Shown here piece after piece: positions 57,840 through 64,000 of a DNA stretch of 64,000 bases. The notes below the pieces were generated by a model, which made no database searches, was not told the DNA's origin, and worked only from the letters and a program-made list of their open reading frames with translations. The position numbers and the translations under genes are program-made. Source of the stretch: DATLLN01 sp963809205 (GTDB lineage: Bacteria; Actinomycetota; Thermoleophilia; Gaiellales; JAICJC01); assembly GCA_963809205.1 (NCBI GenBank), contig CAWEIS010000014.1:62001-126000 (forward strand), read 5' to 3'. Numbering within the stretch: the first letter of the stretch is position 1; every line of letters begins with the position of its first letter.

Positions 57840-58405
57840 CCGAGCGCCTCCATCACCCGGCCGACGAACGCGTCGAGCTGCTCGAGGTCGCCGGTGTTCT
57901 CGTACACGTAGTCGCTGCGACGCGCCTTCTCCTCCTCGGGCAGCTGCGCCGCCATCCGCGCGGCGGAGCCGGGACGGCGAGCTTCGCGCACCTCGGCCGG
58001 GGCCGTGATCGTGACGATCGCGTCGTAGCGCCCCTCGACGCCCGCCTCGAACAGCGTCGGCGCCTCGTGGACGAGCAGCGGGACGCCGGCCGCGATCTGG
58101 GCGTCGCGCCAGCGGGTGAACTCCTCGAAGATCAGCGGCAGCAGCAGCGACTCCAGCCAGCGCCGCTCGGCCTCGTCGGCGAACACCCGCCGGGCGATCG
58201 CCGACCGGTCGACCTCGCCGGACGGCGTGACGACGCCGTCGCCGAAGTGCTCGGCGACCGCTGCCGCCACCTCGGGACGCCGGTAGAGATCGCGCACGAC
58301 GTCGTCACTGGACAGCGTGGCCGCGCCGCGCCGATCGAACGCCGCCAGCGCCTCCGACTTTCCCGAGCCGATGCCGCCGGTCAGCCCGACGACTGCCGGC
58401 GCCAT
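57836..58405 (-). CDS. coaE: Dephospho-CoA kinase
   Basis: Last step of CoA biosynthesis, 189 residues. P-loop VVGLTGGIGSGKSEALAAFD, then LSSDDVVRDLYRRPEVA and LVHEAPTLFEAGVEGRYDAI with the family's E-x-P-x-L-F-E motif, and the C-terminal YENTGDLEQLDAFV. Its ATG shares one base with the rpsA stop (TAATG), which puts it in the S1 transcript. Confidence 0.95.
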   Translation of the reverse strand: MAPAVVGLTGGIGSGKSEALAAFDRRGAATLSSDDVVRDLYRRPEVAAAVAEHFGDGVVTPSGEVDRSAIARRVFADEAERRWLESLLLPLIFEEFTRWRDAQIAAGVPLLVHEAPTLFEAGVEGRYDAIVTITAPAEVREARRPGSAARMAAQLPEEEKARRSDYVYENTGDLEQLDAFVGRVMEALG

Positions 58406-59868
58406 TACTCCTCCGCGGTCGCGGTCTCGCTGTCGTCGGCGGGAGGCTCCGCATCTGCTGCGGGCTCCTCGGCCGGAGGCTCCGCCTCGGCGGGCGGCTC
58501 CTCGTCAGGGCCCGGCTCCTCGTCCGCGGCCGGCTCCTCGTCGGCCGGCTCCTCGGCCTCGGTCTCGTCGGCGATCGGCTGCTCGTCCGCGCTCGGCGCG
58601 TCGTCCTCTGCGGGCTCCTCGACCACCGGCTCGGCCGCCGCCTCGGCGTCGGCCTGCGCGAACACCTCCTCGGACAGCCCGAGGTCGGGCACCGGCTCCT
58701 CGACCCGAGCGGCGACGGTGGTGCCGTCCTCCAGCTGCAGCCGGCGGGCGGTCTCGCCTTCCTCGACGCGCTTGATCGACAGCGACAGGCGGCGGCGCTC
58801 GGGATCGATCTCGATCACCTTCACCGGATGCTCCTCGCCCTGCTGCACGACCTCGCGCGGGTTCTCGACGTGGTGGTCGGCCAGCTCCGAGATGTGGATC
58901 AGGCCCTCGACGCCGGGCAGGATCTCGGCGAACGCCCCGAACGTGACCACCTTCGTGATCCGGCCGATGACGACGTCGTCCTGCTGCGTCTCGTCGATCA
59001 CCCGCTGCCACGGGTCGGTCTGCGTCTGCTTCAGGCCGAGCGAGATGCGCTGGCGGTCGCGGTCGACGTCCAGCACCTTGACGCGCACGGTCTGGCCGAT
59101 CTCGAGCACCTCGGACGGGTGGTTCACGTGGCTCCAGGAGAGCTCCGAGATGTGGATCAGGCCGTCGATGCCGTCCAGGTCGACGAACGCGCCGAAGTCG
59201 ACGATGTTCGAGATCACGCCCTCGACCTCGACGCCGGGCTGCAGCCGGTCGAGGATCTGCTGACGCTGCTCGCGGCGCTCCTCCTCGAGCACGGCGCGGC
59301 GCGACAGCACGACGTTGTTGCGGCTGCGGTTGAGCTCGATCACCTTGCAGCGCAGCGTCTGGTCGCGGTACTCGTCGAGATCCTGCACGCGGCGGATGTC
59401 GACCAGCGACGCGGGCAGGAACCCGCGCACGCCGAGGTCGATGATCAGGCCGCCCTTGACGACCTCGATGACGGCGCCCTCGACGGGCTCGCCGCTCTCG
59501 GCGGCGGCCTCGATCCGGCGCCACGCCTTCTCGAAGCGGGCGCGCTTCTTGCTCAGGATCAGGCGGCCGTCGGCATCCTCTTTCTGCAGCACCAGCGCGT
59601 CGATCGCCTCGCCGACCGCGACCTCGTCGTCGGGGTTCACCGAGCGGCGGATCGTCAGCTCGGCGAGCGGGATCACGCCCTCGCTCTTGTAGCCGATGTC
59701 CACCAGGATCTCGTCCTTGTCCACGCGCACCACGGTGCCCGTGACGACGTCACCCTCGTTGAAGTCGGTCAGTGTACGGTCGTAATCGGGGACGAGCTTG
59801 CCGTCCACCTCGATCATCCAGTCGTCGGACGCTGCCGCCGCCGTCTGGTTCTGCTGGTCGGTTGCCAC
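58405..59868 (-). CDS. rpsA: 30S ribosomal protein S1 with long acidic tail
   Basis: 487 residues with four S1 domains (about 40-105, 120-190, 210-280, 295-365); the third and fourth show GVISNIVDFGAFVDLDGIDG and GRITKVVTFGAFAEILPGVE. It anchors mRNAs to the ribosome. From about residue 395 on the chain is a low-complexity acidic tail of E, P, A and D repeats (EEPADEEPAADEEPGPDEEP), much longer than in most actinobacteria. The start is GTG; a leadered promoter lies 73 bp upstream. Stop and coaE start share one base. Confidence 0.95.
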   Translation of the reverse strand: MATDQQNQTAAAASDDWMIEVDGKLVPDYDRTLTDFNEGDVVTGTVVRVDKDEILVDIGYKSEGVIPLAELTIRRSVNPDDEVAVGEAIDALVLQKEDADGRLILSKKRARFEKAWRRIEAAAESGEPVEGAVIEVVKGGLIIDLGVRGFLPASLVDIRRVQDLDEYRDQTLRCKVIELNRSRNNVVLSRRAVLEEERREQRQQILDRLQPGVEVEGVISNIVDFGAFVDLDGIDGLIHISELSWSHVNHPSEVLEIGQTVRVKVLDVDRDRQRISLGLKQTQTDPWQRVIDETQQDDVVIGRITKVVTFGAFAEILPGVEGLIHISELADHHVENPREVVQQGEEHPVKVIEIDPERRRLSLSIKRVEEGETARRLQLEDGTTVAARVEEPVPDLGLSEEVFAQADAEAAAEPVVEEPAEDDAPSADEQPIADETEAEEPADEEPAADEEPGPDEEPPAEAEPPAEEPAADAEPPADDSETATAEE

Positions 59869-59911
59869 CTGTCTGATCAGTCCTCTCGAAAATGAAGTGT
59901 GCCCAGCGCAA

Positions 59912-59936
59912 AACCGCTCGGTTGCGCGAGCCGGTT
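59912..59936 (-). promoter_or_regulatory. Hairpin in the rpsA leader
   Basis: AACCGCTCG and CGAGCCGGTT can pair around a GTTGCG loop (one base bulged). It lies between the TATACT at 59940-59945 and the GTG of rpsA, so it is in the leader RNA. S1 autoregulation through a structured leader is known in other bacteria; this is only a candidate. Confidence 0.4.
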
Positions 59937-59939
59937 CGG

Positions 59940-59945
59940 AGTATA
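59940..59945 (-). promoter_or_regulatory. -10-like hexamer TATACT of rpsA (leadered)
   Basis: TATACT with a TG two bases upstream (extended -10-like), 71 nt before the rpsA GTG. A purine-rich GAGAGGA sits about 14 nt before the start. Confidence 0.5.
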
Positions 59946-59961
59946 CAGATGGGTGCCTGGC

Positions 59962-61083
59962 CTAGCGGTACGTATGGTCGGTGGTCGCGACCACCGCCCG
60001 GCCCGGCTCCAGAGCGACCGTGCCGAAGGTTCCGAGGTCGACCGTGACCGGCGATGCGCCCGGGTTGACGGCCACCGCGCCCTGCTCGTACGTCCGCATA
60101 TAGGCGCCGTCCACTTCCCGCGGAGCGGCGGTCGGGGCGCCCAGCGGCACGCGGTACAGCGGGTCGTCGAGCGTCGTCGGCGAGTACGCCGAGTAGGGGC
60201 CGCCGGCGACCAGCAGGTAGGACGCGAAGCCGAACACCTGCTCGCTCCGCGTCGGCCCCGGGCGATCGGTGATCCAGACGCCGACGTCGCGGTTGACCGC
60301 GACCTCGAGGTAGCGGTAGAGCGCCGTCCAGCCCGGGGCGTCGGTGCCCGAGAAGCCGGTGGTCGTCAGCACGGCGTCCGTGCTGCCGATCTGCCCCTCG
60401 TCGGGGTCGGTGATCGGCGGGTTGTGCGCGACCAGCGACCACCCCTGTGTCTTCAGCGCCCCGCGCACCAGCGCCAGCGCCTCGGCCAGGTAGTCGGCGC
60501 GGTTGTCGTCGGTCATCGGCTGCCCCGTGCGCGGGTCGATCGGCGGCGACGCCCACGGCTCGGTGTTGTCCGCGTCCACCACCACCCCGGTCCACGGCGC
60601 CGCAGCCAGGCTGTCGGCCATCCGCTGCGCCCACTCGGCCTGGTAGTCGGGGTCGCCGAAGTCGAGCAGCGTTCCGCCGCCGTTCTCGACCGGCCGGCCG
60701 GATGCGTCCTCGAGCACCCACTGGGGATGCTGCGCCTCGATGTCGTCGAGCTTGACGACGGTGTCGGCGCACGTCGGGCACACGCGGGGTGCGTACTGAA
60801 GCTGACGCTCCTGCCACACGCGCACGTCCGGCGCCATGCCCACCAGCCGCTTGGCCACCTCGGGGCTGTTGTCGCTGACTACCACGTTGGTGGCGCGCTG
60901 GACGATCCGGCAGAGCGCCTGGTCGCCACGGGACGCGGCGCCGGCCGGCAGGATCAGCAGCGACCCGGGCGGCGGATCGACGCGGCCGCAGCCGCCGGTC
61001 GAACCCGAACTCGTCGCACCGCCGCTGCACGCGCCCGCCGCCAGGAGCAACGCCGCGGCGGCGGCCGCTACGAACGGCCGCAT
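59962..61083 (-). CDS. Exported lipoprotein, GHL15-like putative glycoside hydrolase
   Basis: 373 residues with a signal peptide and lipobox-like end (AAAAAALLLAAGACSGG; the cysteine would be lipidated). The rest resembles PF14885-type (GHL15) glycoside-hydrolase-like proteins: TLLDFGDPDYQAEWAQRMAD, then WTGVVVDADNTEPW (acidic residues in a predicted barrel active site), WSLVAHNPPITDPDEG and FGFASYLLVAGGPYSAYSPT. No activity is established for that family. Its start lies inside the preceding gene. It may act on envelope glycans. Confidence 0.7.
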   Translation of the reverse strand: MRPFVAAAAAALLLAAGACSGGATSSGSTGGCGRVDPPPGSLLILPAGAASRGDQALCRIVQRATNVVVSDNSPEVAKRLVGMAPDVRVWQERQLQYAPRVCPTCADTVVKLDDIEAQHPQWVLEDASGRPVENGGGTLLDFGDPDYQAEWAQRMADSLAAAPWTGVVVDADNTEPWASPPIDPRTGQPMTDDNRADYLAEALALVRGALKTQGWSLVAHNPPITDPDEGQIGSTDAVLTTTGFSGTDAPGWTALYRYLEVAVNRDVGVWITDRPGPTRSEQVFGFASYLLVAGGPYSAYSPTTLDDPLYRVPLGAPTAAPREVDGAYMRTYEQGAVAVNPGASPVTVDLGTFGTVALEPGRAVVATTDHTYR

Positions 61084-61514
61084 CCGGTGCAGCGAGCCAC
61101 CGGCTCTCCGATCACGCCGCCGTCCGGAGGGAGGATCACGCGCACGGTCTCGACCTCGAGGCGGCCGCCGCAGTACGGGCAGAAGCCGCCGTCAGGCGGC
61201 GAGTGGTGCAGCCCGAACCGGACGTCGGCATCGAGCAGGTCGCCGCCCAGCGACATCACGCCGCGGCCCTCGCTGACGCGCCCGAACTGCATCTGCACCT
61301 CGCCGGTGCGATGCTGGCCGTCGACCTCCACGGTGCCCGTCGCGACGCCCATCGCCAGGTCGAGCGCCTGGGGGTCGACCGCCGGCAGGAACAGCTCGGC
61401 CTCGACCGCCTCCGCGAGCTCGCCCGCGCGCAGCCATAGGTAGCTGCCGTCCTCGCTGGCCGACCGGGCGGGGAGCGCGAACAGGTCGCCGTTGATCTGC
61501 AGCCAGCCGTTCAC
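61068..61514 (-). CDS. Small protein of unknown function with C-terminal zinc ribbon
   Basis: 148 residues. I recognise no family. The first part is beta-rich (VNGWLQINGDLFALPARSAS, LWLRAGELAEAVEAELFLPA); the end has a cysteine pair set, GFCPYCGGRL and VARCTGCGRS, that should bind zinc. The GTG start overlaps the polA stop as GTGA and its stop lies 16 bp inside the lipoprotein gene, so it is co-transcribed with polA. A role in DNA or nucleic acid handling is possible but not shown. Confidence 0.6.
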   Translation of the reverse strand: MNGWLQINGDLFALPARSASEDGSYLWLRAGELAEAVEAELFLPAVDPQALDLAMGVATGTVEVDGQHRTGEVQMQFGRVSEGRGVMSLGGDLLDADVRFGLHHSPPDGGFCPYCGGRLEVETVRVILPPDGGVIGEPVARCTGCGRS

Positions 61515-64000
61515 TTCGCGTCCAGCCAGCTGCTGCCGGTGCCGATGTCGATGTCCAGCGCCGGGTCGAGCGGGTACGCCCCGCACATCTCCTCGCGAAC
61601 GATCGTCTTGACCGCCGACAGCTCGCGGTCGGCGACCTCGAACAGCAGCTCGTCGTGGATCTGGAGCACCAGCCGCGACCGCCGGCCCTCGTCCCGCAGC
61701 CGCCGGTGCACGCCGATCATCGCCACCTTGATGATGTCGGCGGCGCTGCCCTGCATCACCGTGTTCACGGCCAGCCGCTCGCCCAGCGACCGCGTCTGCC
61801 AGTTCGACGCCCGCAGCTCCGGCACCGGGCGCCGGCGGCCGAACAGCGTGGTCACGTAGCCGTCCTCCTTGGCCTGCGCGATCACGCGCTTCATGAACTC
61901 GTTCACCTCCGGGAAGCGCGCCAGGTAGGTGTCGATGAAGCTCTGCGCCTCGTCGCGGGAGATCCCCAGCTGCTCGGACAGGCCGAACGCGCTGATCCCG
62001 TAGATGATCCCGAAGTTGACCGCCTTGGCGCGGTTCCGCTCCTCGGACGTCAGCTCGGCAGGCGGCTTGCCGAGCACCTGCGCGGCCGTCGCCCGGTGGA
62101 TGTCCTCGCCGCGGGCGAACGCGTCCATCAGCACCGGCTCGCCCGATACGTGGGCGAGGATCCGCAGCTCGATCTGGGAGTAGTCCGCCGAGAGTATGGT
62201 GTACCCCGACTCGGCGATGAACGCGCTGCGGATCTCGCGGCCGAGCGGCGTCCTGATCGGGATGTTCTGGAGGTTCGGCCGGATCGAGGAGAGCCGCCCG
62301 GTGGCGGCGGTGGTCTGGCTGAAGAAGGTGTGCAGCCGGCCGGTCTGGGGATCGACCAGCCCGGGCAGCGGTTCGAGGTACGTGTTCAGCAGCTTCGACT
62401 GCTCGCGCCACTGCTCGACCACCTCGATGATCGGGTGCAGCTCGCGGAGCTTGCCGAGCACTCGGGCATCGGTCGAGTACCCGGTCTTGCCCTTGCGGTC
62501 GACGGGAAGCCCCAGCCGCTCGAACAGCACCTCGCCGAGCTGCTTGGGCGAGCCCAGCGTGAACGGGCCCTCGGCCAGCTCGTAGGCCCGCGCCTCGAGC
62601 TCGTCGACCTGATCGCGGAGCTTGGCGGCGATCTCCGCGAGGCGGTAGGTGTCGATCTTGACGCCGGCCGCCTCCATGTCGGCCAGCACCGGCACCAGCG
62701 GCAGCTCGATGTCGTGGTACAGCCGGGTCAGCTCTCGGGCCTCGAGCTTCGGCAGCATGTCGGCATGCAGCCGCGGGATCGCCGCGGCCGCCTGCACGAG
62801 CGCCGCCGTCTCCTCGTCGGACTGCACCGTCAGCTCGACCCCGGACTCCTCGGCCAGGTCGCCGACGTCGTAGCCCGCGCGGCCGGGATCGATCAGGTAG
62901 GCCGCGATCTGGGTGTCGCCGGCCGGGTCGAGCCCGGGCAGGTGCAACCCGTGCGTCAGCACCTTGCGCTCGCGTAGCGCGGACGCCAGCTCGTCGCCGC
63001 GCGCGTCGACGACCAGCACCTCGCCCAGCGCCGATCCGAGCGCGGCGCGCCCGTCGCCGGCGACCTCCAGCGACACCTCGTGCGGCAGCTGCCCGAGGTC
63101 TGCCAGCGTGCCCTGGCGAAACGGCACCTCGGCCCGCTCGGAGATCATGGGAGCGGCGCCGGGGACGGCCTCCTCCAGCTCGTCGACGCGCTTCAGCAGC
63201 GCGCGGAACTCGAGCTGGCGGAACAACTCCTTCATCGTCGACCGGTCGGGCGACTCGTTTGCCAGCGAGGTCAGGTCGATGTCGACCTCGACGCTGCGGT
63301 CGATGGTGGCCAGCACCTTGGACTTCTCGGCGTCCTCGGCGGCCGTGCGCAGCGACTCGCGGCGCTTCTCGCCGGACACGTCGTCCAGATGGTCGTAGAC
63401 GCCCTCCAGGCTGCCGAACTGGACGAGCAGGTCGGCGGCGGTCTTCTCGCCGATGCCCGGTACGCCCTTGATGTTGTCCGACGTGTCGCCCTTGAGGCCG
63501 ATGAAGTCGGGGATCAGCTCGGGGCCGATGCCGTAGCGCTCGCGGATCCGGTCGGGCGTGTAGACGACGACGTCGGCCACGCCACGAGGCGTCATCATGA
63601 TGCAGACGCGGTCGGAGGCCAGCTGGAACGCATCGCGGTCGGTGGACACCACGCACACCCGGTGGCCGTCCTCGTCGCCGCGCGTGGCGAGCGTGCCGAT
63701 CACATCGTCGGCTTCCTTGCCGGGGACGCGCACATTGCGGTAGCCGAAGGCGTTGACGATCGGCTCGAAGAACGGCTGCTGCTCGCGCAGCAGCGGCGGC
63801 GTCGGCCGGCGGCCGGCCTTGTACTCGGGGTCGAGCTCGAGCCGCTGCGCGGGCTTCTCGTCCCAGGCCACGACCACCGTCCGCGGCCGGTAGTCCATGA
63901 GCAGCCGCATCATCATGTTGGCGAAGCCCAGGAGGGCGTTCGTCGGCTGCCCCTCGGCGGTCTGCAGCTCCTCGGGAAGCGCGAAGAAGGCCCGGTATGC
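61511..64000 (-). CDS. polA: DNA polymerase I, 5' end outside window
   Basis: Repair and Okazaki-fragment polymerase; 829 codons are visible and the first residues lie beyond base 64000. The 5'-3' exonuclease domain is seen from YRAFFALPEELQT through EADDVIGTLATRGDEDGH and IPDFIGLKGDTSDNIKGVPG. The middle 3'-5' exonuclease-like domain lacks the usual carboxylate motifs, so proofreading is probably absent. The polymerase domain is complete: ILSADYSQIELRILAHVSGE, RAKAVNFGIIYGISAFGL and VLQIHDELLFEVADREL. Confidence 0.96.
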   Translation of the reverse strand, partial: AYRAFFALPEELQTAEGQPTNALLGFANMMMRLLMDYRPRTVVVAWDEKPAQRLELDPEYKAGRRPTPPLLREQQPFFEPIVNAFGYRNVRVPGKEADDVIGTLATRGDEDGHRVCVVSTDRDAFQLASDRVCIMMTPRGVADVVVYTPDRIRERYGIGPELIPDFIGLKGDTSDNIKGVPGIGEKTAADLLVQFGSLEGVYDHLDDVSGEKRRESLRTAAEDAEKSKVLATIDRSVEVDIDLTSLANESPDRSTMKELFRQLEFRALLKRVDELEEAVPGAAPMISERAEVPFRQGTLADLGQLPHEVSLEVAGDGRAALGSALGEVLVVDARGDELASALRERKVLTHGLHLPGLDPAGDTQIAAYLIDPGRAGYDVGDLAEESGVELTVQSDEETAALVQAAAAIPRLHADMLPKLEARELTRLYHDIELPLVPVLADMEAAGVKIDTYRLAEIAAKLRDQVDELEARAYELAEGPFTLGSPKQLGEVLFERLGLPVDRKGKTGYSTDARVLGKLRELHPIIEVVEQWREQSKLLNTYLEPLPGLVDPQTGRLHTFFSQTTAATGRLSSIRPNLQNIPIRTPLGREIRSAFIAESGYTILSADYSQIELRILAHVSGEPVLMDAFARGEDIHRATAAQVLGKPPAELTSEERNRAKAVNFGIIYGISAFGLSEQLGISRDEAQSFIDTYLARFPEVNEFMKRVIAQAKEDGYVTTLFGRRRPVPELRASNWQTRSLGERLAVNTVMQGSAADIIKVAMIGVHRRLRDEGRRSRLVLQIHDELLFEVADRELSAVKTIVREEMCGAYPLDPALDIDIGTGSSWLDAK

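Noticed and set aside
58420..58690. CRISPR-like short repeats
   Set aside because: Repeats are in frame, irregular and encode the acidic tail of S1.
1..64000. tRNA, rRNA or SRP RNA genes
   Set aside because: No cloverleaf or conserved RNA core noticed in the short intergenic gaps; a covariance-model scan would be needed to exclude small ones.

Overview
This window is a dense, very GC-rich chromosomal segment of housekeeping genes. The gene content and order point to an actinobacterium: rpsP-khpA-rimM-trmD-rplS-lepB-rnhB-yraN-comM-dprA, a SepIVA/DivIVA-like gene beside coaD and rsmD, class II DAHP synthase and separate scpA/scpB. A deep lineage such as Thermoleophilia is my best guess, but no rRNA is present to prove it. 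No tRNA, rRNA, CRISPR array, prophage or intact transposase was recognised. Coding density is close to total: most neighbours overlap by an ATGA or GTGA junction, and convergent genes touch or overlap.

Layout. 1-4 kb: TetR-controlled MFS efflux pair (MFS cut by the left edge), O6-alkylguanine repair gene, arginase-like protein and HAD dehalogenase. 4-12.4 kb: dprA, comM, yraN, rnhB, lepB, rplS, trmD, rimM, khpA, rpsP, ffh and ftsY (competence, rRNA/tRNA modification, ribosome and SRP secretion). 12.4-14.6 kb: Ldh2-type oxidoreductase, membrane protein, GNAT. 14.6-28.9 kb: one long minus-strand run (smc, rnc, acpP, plsX, rpmF, DUF177, sepIVA-like, coaD, rsmD, methyltransferase, membrane zincin, recG, a FakA-FakB-like fusion, Asp23), then rpmB on plus. 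29-33.8 kb: GNAT and riboflavin genes ribH, ribBA, ribE, ribD with rpe. 33.8-34.5 kb: the only sparse stretch, with a broken PAS gene and inverted repeats. 34.5-38.6 kb: rsmB, fmt, def, isochorismatase-like hydrolase, sulfotransferase. 38.6-42.2 kb (plus): two paralogous sulfotransferases, a Wzx-type flippase and a zinc-ribbon membrane protein. 42.3-53.2 kb (minus): priA, metK, gpsA, der, cmk-plsC fusion, 2'-5' RNA ligase-like gene, aroA, tyrA, class II DAHP synthase. 53.3-55.2 kb (plus): trpS and a VOC dioxygenase. 55.2-64 kb (minus): rluB, scpB, scpA, lytic transglycosylase, coaE, rpsA, GHL15-like lipoprotein, zinc-ribbon protein and polA (cut by the right edge).

Functional links. smc with scpA/scpB gives a condensin. 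plsX, acpP, gpsA, the Cmk-PlsC fusion and the FakA-FakB-like fusion together form a nearly complete phospholipid-entry route. ribD/E/BA/H plus rpe give riboflavin from ribulose 5-phosphate and GTP. aroA, tyrA and DAHP synthase give aromatic amino acids.

Cross-cutting observations. (1) Nearly every first gene of a transcription unit has a TANNNT -10-like hexamer 6-10 nt before its start codon and no Shine-Dalgarno sequence, indicating widespread leaderless transcription. (2) Five genes (smc twice, recG, ribE, metK, one methyltransferase) carry single-base reading-frame breaks in short G/C runs, best explained as uncorrected indels in the sequence. (3) A GGGGTC/GACCCC repeat family sits at the 3' ends of minus-strand genes and supplies stop codons. 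(4) lepB, rnc and priA have no canonical start codon where their proteins should begin.
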